Of a stretch of 64,000 bases of DNA, positions 7,472 through 15,665 are shown piece by piece (the stretch's first letter is position 1; each line of letters begins with the position of its first letter). The stretch covers positions 558,001-622,000 of the forward strand of contig NC_012522.1 in NCBI RefSeq assembly GCF_000010805.1. The letters are read 5' to 3'. The notes beneath the pieces are model-generated. The model worked only from the letters and a program-made list of their open reading frames with translations, searched no databases and had not been told where the DNA came from. The position numbers and the translations under genes were made by a program. The DNA is from Rhodococcus opacus B4 (GTDB taxonomy: Bacteria > Actinomycetota > Actinomycetes > Mycobacteriales > Mycobacteriaceae).

Positions 7472-7740
7472 GCACGCCCGCTGACCTCGACGAGCAGGTA
7501 ACCAAGGTCCGGGATGCGCTGCACGCCCTCCGTCGAACCCTCCTCGACCTCGAGCGCACCTACGCAGACCTCGACGCGAACAAACTCGACGTGGACGCGC
7601 CCGGCGACCCGACCACGGCACCGGAGACGCTGGAAAGCGCCGTCGACGCCCTCCGCGCCGCTCAGGACACGCTCGGAATCGCTGACGCCGACCTCGAGGT
7701 AGCCAAGCGACACACCTCGCGGTTGACACCTCGCGGTTGA
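7468..7740 (+). CDS. Hypothetical helical protein
   Basis: 90 residues, acidic, with two heptad-rich stretches (LDEQVTKVRDALHALRRTLL and LESAVDALRAAQDTL) that suggest a helical hairpin or coiled coil. No family is recognised. It lies about 115 bp after the anti-sigma gene on the same strand and overlaps a 16-codon ORF at its start. The last five codons, TPRG and the stop, are formed by a 14 bp tandem repeat, so the original C-terminus may have been altered. Confidence 0.5.
   Translation: MSTPADLDEQVTKVRDALHALRRTLLDLERTYADLDANKLDVDAPGDPTTAPETLESAVDALRAAQDTLGIADADLEVAKRHTSRLTPRG
7712..7739. repeat. Perfect 14 bp tandem duplication
   Basis: ACACCTCGCGGTTG occurs twice head to tail, followed by a further partial copy beginning ACA. 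It overlaps the stop codon of the upstream ORF. The next 240 bp up to the metallohydrolase stop hold no gene that I can support. Confidence 0.8.
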
Positions 7741-7978
7741 CAACGCGCGAATGAGGCGAGCCGGACTGAGGTGTAATGCGAGTTGTAGTTCGCGAGTGCG
7801 GTTGTCGGGCGAAGGCGGCGGTCGCGGCAGCGGCGACCGTTGGGGCCGTGAGGAATAGAGCTACGAGCACCGCATCGTGTCTGGTCGTTCCGAGGCTCCC
7901 CCGCTGCAGCGAACACCGGCCAGTCCGGTTCCTCATCCACCGAACCTGAGTCCGCTGGTGGACGAGGATGGCATGAGG

Positions 7979-9298
7979 TCAGAATGCCCATCGCGCGCGG
8001 CCGGCCGTTTTGGCCTTCAGTTCGGTCGCGTGGTCGCTGCCGTCGAGGAAGGCCCGCGATTCCGCCACCGCCCATCCGTAGACGCCTTTCGCCATAGTGG
8101 AAGTGGCGCCTTGTTCCAGCTGGCCGAAGACGTCGACGCGGACCTGATGCGAGTCGCGATTCTGCGGATCGGCGTCGGTAGCCATCTGGGCGAAGTGTCC
8201 CGCCAGCCGGTGTTCGCCTCGTGCCAGTAGGGCGCGTGCCCGCTCGGCCAACTGGGCGGCGCCGCCGCCGAGGTCCGCGATCTCGCGGGCGAGGTCGGCG
8301 CGGGGGGCGGACTTGAGGTGTGCGGGGTTGCCGTCGTACCAGCCGCCGTAGAGGCGCCAGACGTTGCGAATGACGAATTCCGGTTCGTCGTAGGAGGGGG
8401 CGAGGTAGGGCTTGCGGAGGAGTTCCCCGGGGGCAGCGACGCTGTGCACGACCTCGTCGAGGGTCGCTCCGGCGTTCATCATCTCGAGGGTGCGGCCATG
8501 CAGGATTTCCAGAAGTTCGGCGGCGTCGGTCAGTGTGGTGCGGATTCGGTCGGCGCCGAGGACGGGGAGCCCGTGTCCGGGGAGGAGGATTTCGGCGCCC
8601 AGGTCGGCCATCCACCGCAGGGTTCGGGCCCACTCGTGTGCGAATCGTTGCACCTTCTGCGGGTTTCCGGCGTTGGGGCTGGCCCAGATGAAGAAGTCAC
8701 CACAGCACAGGATCTTGCGGTCGGGGATCCAGGCGATCGCGGCGTCATCGGTCTCGCCGCGGGCGTGATGGAGTTGCACCTGCAGGTCGTCGACGGCGAG
8801 GGTGGTCTGGTCGGCGAAGGTGACGTCGGGGTATCGGTATTCGTCCGGCCACACCAGGTTCGGTGCCTGGAATTGGCGTTGGTTGATGATGCCGTTGTAG
8901 CCGCGTGTTTCCTTGTAACGGTCGAACCGGCGGGTGACGTTTTCGTGTGCGAGGACCGTGGGGCGGGTCCAACCGCGCTCGCGCGCTTCGGTGTCGAAGG
9001 GTTCCATGCCGAAGACGTGGTCGACGTGTCCGTGCGAGTAGACCGCCGTGTGCACCGGTTGCTCGGAGATTCGCCGGGTGGCTGCGAACAGGTCTTCGGC
9101 GGTGCGGCGGTCGCCGGTGTCGTACACGAAAAGGCCAGCCTTGGTGGGAAATACGTAGACGTTGCCGAACGCCGGCCACATGTATGTGCCTTCCGCGATG
9201 CAGTGCATCCCCTCCGTGCGGAGGTCTCCGTGGTGGTAGGCGTTCTGGTTGGCTTCGCCCTTCCAGACCTTGTCGGCGTAGTCGATGATGTCCGTCAT
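7979..9298 (-). CDS. Alkylsulfatase-like metallo-beta-lactamase-fold hydrolase
   Basis: 439 residues from ATG 9298, which has GAGGAGAG 6 nt upstream. SHGHVDHVFG is the HxHxDH zinc motif, with further ligand candidates in HARGETDD, CCGDFF and LLPGHG. The segment RLYGGWYDGNPAHL is characteristic of the dimerisation domain that follows the catalytic domain in SdsA/BDS1 alkyl sulfatases. The protein is shorter than full SdsA1 and lacks its N-terminal signal peptide and, apparently, the C-terminal SCP-like domain, so a role on another ester substrate is possible. A palindrome at 9415-9428 lies upstream, resembling the one in the adjacent regulator's promoter. Confidence 0.8.
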   Translation of the reverse strand: MTDIIDYADKVWKGEANQNAYHHGDLRTEGMHCIAEGTYMWPAFGNVYVFPTKAGLFVYDTGDRRTAEDLFAATRRISEQPVHTAVYSHGHVDHVFGMEPFDTEARERGWTRPTVLAHENVTRRFDRYKETRGYNGIINQRQFQAPNLVWPDEYRYPDVTFADQTTLAVDDLQVQLHHARGETDDAAIAWIPDRKILCCGDFFIWASPNAGNPQKVQRFAHEWARTLRWMADLGAEILLPGHGLPVLGADRIRTTLTDAAELLEILHGRTLEMMNAGATLDEVVHSVAAPGELLRKPYLAPSYDEPEFVIRNVWRLYGGWYDGNPAHLKSAPRADLAREIADLGGGAAQLAERARALLARGEHRLAGHFAQMATDADPQNRDSHQVRVDVFGQLEQGATSTMAKGVYGWAVAESRAFLDGSDHATELKAKTAGRARWAF

Positions 9299-9414
9299 GT
9301 GGCGCTCTCCTCGGCGTGGGTGTCGGACCGCGACGCTGCGATCCATGCGCCTCATTCTGTGCACCGGGCATCAGCCGGACAATCGTCTGCGCGCACACCC
9401 TGCAGGCCCCAATT

Positions 9415-9428
9415 TGTGACCGATCACA
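9415..9428. promoter_or_regulatory. Operator-like palindrome TGTGAC-CG-ATCACA
   Basis: Inverted TGTGA/TCACA arms between the PucR regulator stop and the metallohydrolase start. It matches the form of the stronger site at 10676-10691, suggesting that one regulator acts on both promoters. Confidence 0.45.
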
Positions 9429-9431
9429 GAT

Positions 9432-10661
9432 TCACTGCGGGTGGTCAGCCCCCGCGTCGGGGTGAACGGTGGCGGCGCTGACCGCGACCGCGAGAGTGAG
9501 TAGCTCCGTGGTGACGTGTACGTCGAGGCCGGTCAGCTCGCGGACGCGGATGAGCCGGTTGTCGACGGTGTTGGGATGGACCACCAGGGTGTCCGCAGTG
9601 GCCCGACGATCCAGGTTGCTGGTGAAATAGACCCGGAGGGTGTGCACCAGGTCGGGTCGCGATCGCAGCGGGGCGCAGCGCTCCAGCAGCACCGGCAGCG
9701 ACGCACTGGTGTGGGCGAAATGGTGCTCGAGTGCGACATCGCTCATTCGGCTGACCGTGCCGGTGCGGCCGGACCGGACCGCGATGTCGAGTACCTCGGC
9801 GGCTGTGGTGCCCGCACGCGGAAGATCCTCGATCGAGGTGGCGTCCTCGATCGCGATCGTCACTGGTGCGCCGCTGACCCGCGCGAGGTCCACGGCCAGC
9901 GGGTCGAGAGCCCCGATCGGTGGATGCATCAGAATCCGAGCGTGCCGAGGCCGGACATCGATGAGCCATAGGCCGGGGACCGCCCTGGCGAGGTGAGCGC
10001 GGATCGCGCGGACCTTCCGCGTGGCCGCCAGTGATCGGGTGTTCCGGTCGCCGGATCCCTCGGCGAGGGTGTCACCGATGTGCAGCAACATGATGCTCGG
10101 TTCGGCGGGGACGGAGTCCGGGGCGTCGAACACCCACCCGTCGCCGCGCAGGAGAGCATCGATGGTGGGGGCATGGTTTCGGTCCTGCGCCGCAATGAGG
10201 TCGTGGGCGTGGATCTCGTACGCGGAGATGACCTCTCGTAGCATGCCGTCAAAGGTGACATGGGCTCGGCGGAATGCGAACCAGAACAGTCCGTGGTCGG
10301 TGCCGAGTTCGCGTTCCAGTTCTTCGGAGAGTACGTCGAAACCGATCTGCCAGCAGCGCATGTACTCCCGTAGCGGCAACCCTTCCGCGACTCGTTCGGT
10401 GCCGCGTTCGATGTTCTCGCGCATCGCGTCGGCGACGTCGATGGACTCGTCGGTGATCGACTGCAGGCACACCTCGAACATCGATCGAACGGTGTGCGCG
10501 CTTTCCCGGTGCAAATGTTCGGGCACCGCGGTCTGCGTGTAGAGCGGCGAGGCGGCGATGTAGCGGTCGATCGTTGTCCGTGCCATCCGCTGCACCGACC
10601 GGCGAATCCGGGCGATCGTGCCCTGCAGATCGTCTCTGGTTCCCTCGGGCGCGGTGCGCAT
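9432..10661 (-). CDS. PucR/CdaR-type transcriptional regulator
   Basis: 409 residues. The C-terminal LVHTLRVYFTSNLDRRATA and VVHPNTVDNRLIRVRELTG are the PucR-family winged HTH. The central part is the GGDEF-like domain common in this family. The N-terminal 170 residues form a helical sensor region, with no PAS or GAF motif evident. ATG 10661 follows AGGAGG by 6 nt. It diverges from the CoA-transferase gene at 10812 and is followed on the same strand by the metallohydrolase, so it probably controls a small catabolic cluster. A perfect palindrome with 7 bp arms lies just upstream of its start. Confidence 0.85.
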   Translation of the reverse strand: MRTAPEGTRDDLQGTIARIRRSVQRMARTTIDRYIAASPLYTQTAVPEHLHRESAHTVRSMFEVCLQSITDESIDVADAMRENIERGTERVAEGLPLREYMRCWQIGFDVLSEELERELGTDHGLFWFAFRRAHVTFDGMLREVISAYEIHAHDLIAAQDRNHAPTIDALLRGDGWVFDAPDSVPAEPSIMLLHIGDTLAEGSGDRNTRSLAATRKVRAIRAHLARAVPGLWLIDVRPRHARILMHPPIGALDPLAVDLARVSGAPVTIAIEDATSIEDLPRAGTTAAEVLDIAVRSGRTGTVSRMSDVALEHHFAHTSASLPVLLERCAPLRSRPDLVHTLRVYFTSNLDRRATADTLVVHPNTVDNRLIRVRELTGLDVHVTTELLTLAVAVSAATVHPDAGADHPQ

Positions 10662-10675
10662 CGAACGCCTCCTAG

Positions 10676-10691
10676 GTGTGACGGGTCACAC
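10676..10691. promoter_or_regulatory. Perfect palindrome GTGTGAC-GG-GTCACAC
   Basis: Seven-bp arms and a 2 nt spacer, 15 bp upstream of the PucR start; a third half-site GTGTGAC lies at 10708-10714. It lies in the divergent promoter region shared with the CoA-transferase and is a good operator candidate for autoregulation. Confidence 0.55.
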
Positions 10692-10811
10692 ACTGCTGAC
10701 GTGAAGAGTGTGACAGGCGCCGATGGTACGACAGCAACCCATTCGGCCACGCTGAGGACCCAGAACGGCTCCACCAGCCCCGAGGTCCACCCCGGCACAG
10801 AATGAGGAACC

Positions 10812-11990
10812 ATGCCAGACTCTGCGAACGCCCCCGATGACCTGCCCCTGGCCGGAATCATGGTCGTCGACTTCGGTCAGTACATCGCTGCGCCCGGTGC
10901 CGCGCAGGCCCTGGCCGACCTCGGCGCCGACGTCCTCAAGATCGAAGGCCCCGGCGGCGACCAGGCACGCGGGATCGGCGTCTACGGCGAGGCCATCATG
11001 CGCGCCTACAACCGGCGCAAGAGGTCGATCGTCCTCGACCTCAAGACCGAGGTCGATCTCCGCCACGCCCGTGTCCTCATCGCCCGAGCCGATGTCGTGA
11101 TCCATAACCTGCGACCAGGGGTGATGGAAAAGCTCGGCCTGTCGGCCGACGAAATACACGAACTGAATCCCACCGTCATCCTCGCCGCCGTGTCCGGCTT
11201 CGGCACGGATGGGCCCTCCCGCCGCCGGCCGGGCCTCGACATCGCCGCCCAGGCGGAAACAGGCATGATGTCAGTGACCGGAGAGGCCGATGGAGACCCG
11301 CAACGCGTCGGTTTCCCGCTCGTCGACCATGCCACCTCCTACGTGGTCACCCAGGCGGTGCTGTCGGCCCTGTTCCGACGAGAACGTACCGGTCTCGGGG
11401 ACGACATCGACGTCTCGCTGCTCGACGTGGCGATCGACCTGCAATGCGTGAACTGGGGCGAATACTCGATCACCGGCGTCGCGCCCCACCGGCGCGGCAA
11501 CGGACAACCTACCGCGGCACCAGCCGCCGACGTCTTCCCGACCGCTGACGGCTCGATCGTCATCTCCGCCTACACCGAGCAGCGATTCGCCCAGCTTTGC
11601 GGCCTCGCCGGCCAACCTGATCTACCGAGTGACCCCCGCTTCGTCGACAACCCGTCACGGGTCGCCCATCGCGGCGAACTCCTTGCCGCGCTCGCACCGT
11701 TCTTCGCCGGCCTCGACACCGAAGCCGCCCTTGCGGCGCTGACATCCGTCGGCATCGTCGCCGGCGCCGTACGCACCTACGACCTGGTCCCCAGCGCCCC
11801 CGATGTGATTGCCAGCGGCATCTTCGCCACCGGCAGCACCGGCGACGGACACACATACTCCATCCCAGGCCTCCCCTACCGTTCCCGCAGCACCCCCCGC
11901 ACCGCGGACGCCGGGAGGGTCCCCGAACTCGGAGAACACAGCAACGAGATCGTCGCCCACTACCGACTGGGCGAGTACTCCCTGACGTGA
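10812..11990 (+). CDS. CaiB/BaiF class III CoA-transferase
   Basis: 392 residues, typical for the family. The N-terminus GIMVVDFGQYIAAPGAAQ and LADLGADVLKIEGPGGDQ, the NRRKRSIVLDLK segment and VVIHNLRPGVMEKLGL are the CoA-binding landmarks. RPGLDIAAQAETGMM carries the conserved catalytic Asp. Class III enzymes move CoA between carboxylic acids, as in carnitine, bile-acid and racemase-type reactions. The substrate is not evident. ATG 10812 follows TGAGGAA. The broken MFS gene begins 56 bp downstream on the same strand, so both were probably one operon for uptake and activation of an organic acid. Confidence 0.88.
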   Translation: MPDSANAPDDLPLAGIMVVDFGQYIAAPGAAQALADLGADVLKIEGPGGDQARGIGVYGEAIMRAYNRRKRSIVLDLKTEVDLRHARVLIARADVVIHNLRPGVMEKLGLSADEIHELNPTVILAAVSGFGTDGPSRRRPGLDIAAQAETGMMSVTGEADGDPQRVGFPLVDHATSYVVTQAVLSALFRRERTGLGDDIDVSLLDVAIDLQCVNWGEYSITGVAPHRRGNGQPTAAPAADVFPTADGSIVISAYTEQRFAQLCGLAGQPDLPSDPRFVDNPSRVAHRGELLAALAPFFAGLDTEAALAALTSVGIVAGAVRTYDLVPSAPDVIASGIFATGSTGDGHTYSIPGLPYRSRSTPRTADAGRVPELGEHSNEIVAHYRLGEYSLT

Positions 11991-12045
11991 CCTGAACCGC
12001 CACCGGCCACCTACCCCTCACCGATTACGACCACCAGGAGCCCTT

Positions 12046-13383
12046 GTGTCCCTGCAGAATCCGCAAACCCGAGCCGAGGGGGGCGACCTCGTCGCCGACC
12101 CTGAACTCGATAGCCCTCGCGTTCGCCGGCGCGGCTGGATCATCACCCTGATGCTGATGGCCTTCATGCTGATCAACTTCGCCGACAAGGTCGTTGTCAG
12201 CCTCGCCGGCGTCGAGATCAAGACCGATCTCGGGTTGAGCAATCAGCAGTTCGGCACCGCGCAAAGCGCGTTCTTCTGGCTCTTCGCCGTCGGCGCGGTC
12301 GCCCTCGGATCCCTCGGCGGACGTATCTCCGCGCGATGGCTCCTCGCCGGCCTGGTCGGTCTATGGGTGCTCAGCTTGGCCCCGATGACCACGACGGTCG
12401 GATTCGGGGTCTTCCTCGCCTGCCGAATGGTGCTCGGATTCGCCGAAGGCCCCGCTGGGGCGTTGTCCCAACAGATCGCCCACACCTGGTTCTCCCCGAA
12501 GCGTCGTTCACTACCGGCCTCGGTAGTCATCATGGGAGCGTCCCTCGGCCCGCTGATCGCCGCCCCGGTGCTGACCTGGATCATCCAGAGCTACAGCTGG
12601 CACGCAGCGTTTCTCGTGCTCATGGTCGCCGGAGTGATGTGGCTGGTGGCCTGGCTGTTCATCGGCGGTGAAGGACCCGCCGGCAATGCGGGAGCGGGCA
12701 CCGGGAATCAGGCGGTGACGCTTCCCGACACCGTGCCCGTCCGGCTCCTGTGGACTCGCCCCACAGTGATCGGTGTCGCGATCTTCTCGTTCTGCTCCTA
12801 CTGGGCGACCGCGTTGAAGGTGAGTTGGTTGCCGCTATAATTGCGCGAAGGCCTGCACTACAGCGCCAACGCCACCGGACTGCTGATCACATTGCCCTTC
12901 GCCGCGGCCGTGATCCTGACCTTTCTCGCCGGCCTGATCTCCACCCGCCTCTCGCTGGCCGGACGATCGTCCCGCACCGCCCGAGCCCTGTTCGCGGCCG
13001 GCCTACTCGCCGCCGGCGGTGTGTGCATGATCGGATTCACCGCGTTGCCCGTCGGAGCCATCCAAATGGTGCTGATCGCGCTCGCGTTCTCCCTCAACAC
13101 CGCAGCCTGGGGACTGGCGTTCTCCCTGCTCTCCGATGTCGTACCTGCCAAGCAACGCGGATCCGTCATGTCGATCACCGTCGCGATCTACAGCCTCGGC
13201 GGTGTCGCGGCACCACTTCTCATCGGCTCCCTCGTCTCCGGGGCCGCCGACACCGCCGCCGGATACGGCCGAGGCTTCGTCATCGTGGGAGTCATCATGC
13301 TGGTTGGCGCACTCACCGCCGCCGTCCTGGTCAATCCCGAACGTGATGCAACCACGATCGCCGCACACCACCCGAACACGTAG
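12046..13383 (+). pseudogene. MFS transporter interrupted by an in-frame TAA
   Basis: Start GTG 12046 follows CCAGGAG. The first 264 codons encode the N-terminal half of an MFS permease (LMAFMLINFADKVVVSLAGV, GSLGGRISARW, FAEGPAGALSQQ). TAA at 12838-12840 then stops the frame, and the same frame continues without a break for 180 codons to TAG 13383 with the C-terminal half (SVMSITVAIYSLGGVAAPLL). The break falls in SWLPL-stop-LREGLHY, where relatives have Tyr, so a single TAT/TAC to TAA change explains it. The intact protein would have about 445 residues. It belongs to the anion:cation symporter type of MFS. Confidence 0.85.
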
Positions 13384-13400
13384 GCCGAACCAGAACGGTT

Positions 13401-13415
13401 GACGGCGCCGCCGTC
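13401..13415. terminator. Short GC-rich hairpin after the MFS gene
   Basis: GACGGC-GCC-GCCGTC, a perfect 6 bp stem 17 bp after the MFS stop. No T-run follows, so termination there is only suggested. Confidence 0.35.
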
Positions 13416-13468
13416 CCCGACCCGGCCCGAGCGCACGAGCCTGTCGTCAGCGATTGTGAAAGGAAGCG

Positions 13469-13585
13469 GTGAGCACACCAATGTTTGCTGGGAGACCAGG
13501 TGTGCCTGATGACAGGTTGGCTCACGGAAGCGAGGACCAGAAGCGCCGGTTTCGGTCGCTCATTCTGTCGGGCGTAGACACGTGA
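13469..13585 (+). pseudogene. Possible acyl-CoA dehydrogenase fragment
   Basis: GTG 13469, behind an AAGGAAG ribosome site, opens a 38-codon frame. Its last part, LAHGSEDQKRRFRSLILSG, resembles the acyl-CoA dehydrogenase segment that normally continues into a WCQ-SEPGAG flavin motif. Here it stops right after GVDT and the following DNA does not continue the family. The rest of 13416-13758 holds no gene I can support; a minus-strand frame near 13560-13700 has coding-like codon bias but no recognisable product. Confidence 0.35.
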
Positions 13586-13758
13586 ACGGTGACGAGTTGC
13601 GGGCGGTGACAAGATACGTTTCGAGGTCGAGACTGGCGGCATCGCCCGGGTCGAGCCGCAGTAGCACGACTGGCACGACCGCCACGACACTGCCGCGACG
13701 GGCGGGCGGGCGACCAGAGTGTGGCCGCCGCGAAGCCGGACGTCGAAGACGCATCGAT

Positions 13759-15255
13759 TCACGTCAGCGGCTCACACGGCAATTTCCCTCGCTTCACCGC
13801 GTCGACCAAAGTCGCGTGGTCGCGTTCGGTCTGATCCGCGTAGGCGTGGGCGAACCGGCTCAGTGCGACGTCGAGCGTGTCCGACTTTCCGACGTAGCCG
13901 CTGATCATCGACGCACCACTGGTCCGCGCGTGGCCCTTCGCGAGCAGGCGCCCGCAGATGCCGGCGTAGTCGGTCAGCGCTGCCGCGCTGAGGTTGTCGA
14001 TCGGGACCGCGCCCTTCATGTTCCGGAACTGCCGCACGTAGTACTGCCGGCCCTCCACCGTGGTCCAGCCGAGCAACGGATCGCTGACGGTCTGCAGAGC
14101 CTGCTGGTACTCGACCACGCGCCGGCCCTGGTGGTCGTGCCAGGCGGACTCGCCGTGCACGAAGCGCGCCACGACGGATCGACGCGCCTGCTTGAGCTGC
14201 AGGAACACCACGTCGTCGGCACTGCTCCCTTCGCACAGCACGACGTAGGCACGCAGTCCGACGCTGCCCACGCCGACCACTTTGTGCGCGACGTCGACGA
14301 CGGTGTAGCCACTGAGCAGTCGTGCCCAGTGGCTGGGCAGCGTGGTGAGGTATTCGTCGAGCCCGGCGGCGATCCGCTCGGCCTCCGCCTTGGACACCCG
14401 GGTGATCAGCGGCGGCTCCTCCACGATGCGCCGCCCGGTTTCGTCCTGCTCGGTGAATCGGGGCAGCGCCCGGTCGCTGACGCGGCGCCGAGCCCGCTCC
14501 GCGGCGCGGGTGATCTCGTGGCGCAGAGACTCGTCCGACGCCGTCGTGTGCAGCCGGTCGAGGTCGAGTCGCTCGAACGAGCGCGCGAGCAATGGTTGCT
14601 CCGCGAGCCAGCGCACATGCTCGCGATAGGTGGCGACGCAGGACTGCACTGCACTCTCGCACTGGCTCTCGGTCGCTGAGTTCTGCCGGCCGGCCACCCA
14701 GATGCTCGCAGTCAAGCGGCGCAGGTCCCATTCCCAGCCGCCGGGATGCGCCTCGTCGAAATCGTTCAGATCCAGCACCAGGTCGCGCTCCGGCGAGGCG
14801 TAGAAACCGAAGTTGCCCAGATGCGAATCCCCGCAGATCACCGGCTGGATGCCGGTTGCCGGCAGCCCGGCGAGGTCCTGGGCCATCACGATCGCGGTGC
14901 CGCGCAGAAAACCGTACGGCGAGGCCGCCATCCGCCCGACCCTGACCGGTATCAGCGATTCCACCCGACCCTGGTGCGACACCCCGATCTGATCCACCAC
15001 ATCGGGGCGATCGTCCGGTGCGCGCCACTCGCCGAGCGCGGACCGCGGTGTCTCCTGACGCAGGCGTTTGCCCAGTGCGTACCGCTCCGCCCTCGGCGTG
15101 GCCCGGCGGCGCAACGACGCGAACGACTGCCCGTCGATGGTCGGCAACACGATGTGCGCGTCCACGGTTGTGCGTCGACGTCGAGGATCGGGCCGACCGC
15201 CACGGCGTGCAGCTTGTCCGGGTTCGTCACGTTGCGGATCAGACAACTCGGTCAC
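13759..15255 (-). CDS. DUF2252 family protein
   Basis: 498 residues from GTG 15255, preceded by GAAGAGA; an upstream in-frame start would add 28 residues. ICGDSHLGNFGFY and LNDFDEAHPGGWEWDL are the two strongest DUF2252 signatures and look like the catalytic-loop and metal-binding motifs of a protein-kinase-like or aminoglycoside-phosphotransferase-like fold. The N-terminal part has RYALGKRLRQETPRSALGEW and SPYGFLRGTA, also family features. The biochemical role is not established; I infer an ATP-dependent enzyme. It stands alone, with gene fragments on both sides. Confidence 0.8.
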   Translation of the reverse strand: MTELSDPQRDEPGQAARRGGRPDPRRRRTTVDAHIVLPTIDGQSFASLRRRATPRAERYALGKRLRQETPRSALGEWRAPDDRPDVVDQIGVSHQGRVESLIPVRVGRMAASPYGFLRGTAIVMAQDLAGLPATGIQPVICGDSHLGNFGFYASPERDLVLDLNDFDEAHPGGWEWDLRRLTASIWVAGRQNSATESQCESAVQSCVATYREHVRWLAEQPLLARSFERLDLDRLHTTASDESLRHEITRAAERARRRVSDRALPRFTEQDETGRRIVEEPPLITRVSKAEAERIAAGLDEYLTTLPSHWARLLSGYTVVDVAHKVVGVGSVGLRAYVVLCEGSSADDVVFLQLKQARRSVVARFVHGESAWHDHQGRRVVEYQQALQTVSDPLLGWTTVEGRQYYVRQFRNMKGAVPIDNLSAAALTDYAGICGRLLAKGHARTSGASMISGYVGKSDTLDVALSRFAHAYADQTERDHATLVDAVKRGKLPCEPLT

Positions 15256-15485
15256 CGTCTCTTCGCTGTGTGCAGTAAGGATGCGTGCAGCATATCGACG
15301 GCACCTCACACTCGCGGCGAACGGTCGCCAGCCGTCCACCCGGTTGCCGGGACACTCCTCCGTGTCGGCCGCCTTGCAACAGTGAACGGCAAGTGGATAT
15401 CGAAGCCTCTAGCGGTGGCAGCGTCCCGGAACGGAGAAAGGTGCTGTTCCCTTAGCCGTCGCGTGTCGACTGTCCCCGGATCAGT

Positions 15486-15665
15486 CTGCGTGCGTACTTC
15501 GATTCGAACGCGAACGTGTCCACAGCGGCAGGCCGAATGGATGTCGACGGCAACACCATTCGGTACCGGATCACCCGCCTCGCGGAGGAGTTCGGTATCG
15601 ACTTCGACAATCCGACCACGCTCCTGTGGCGGTGGCTCCGGCTCGTTTCGGCAGGCCCCACGTGA
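15486..15665 (+). pseudogene. C-terminal HTH fragment of a PucR-type regulator
   Basis: The frame reads LRAYFDSNANVSTAAGRM and GNTIRYRITRLAEEFG, then DFDNPTTLLWRWL and stops at TGA 15663. This is the PucR/CdaR C-terminal HTH, complete to its natural end. The frame is closed by TAG about 30 nt upstream of the homology and there is no start codon, so it is a truncated remnant. It overlaps the 3' end of the MFS gene on the other strand, whose last 20 or so residues look non-native. A deletion junction probably lies near 15480 or 15660. Confidence 0.65.
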
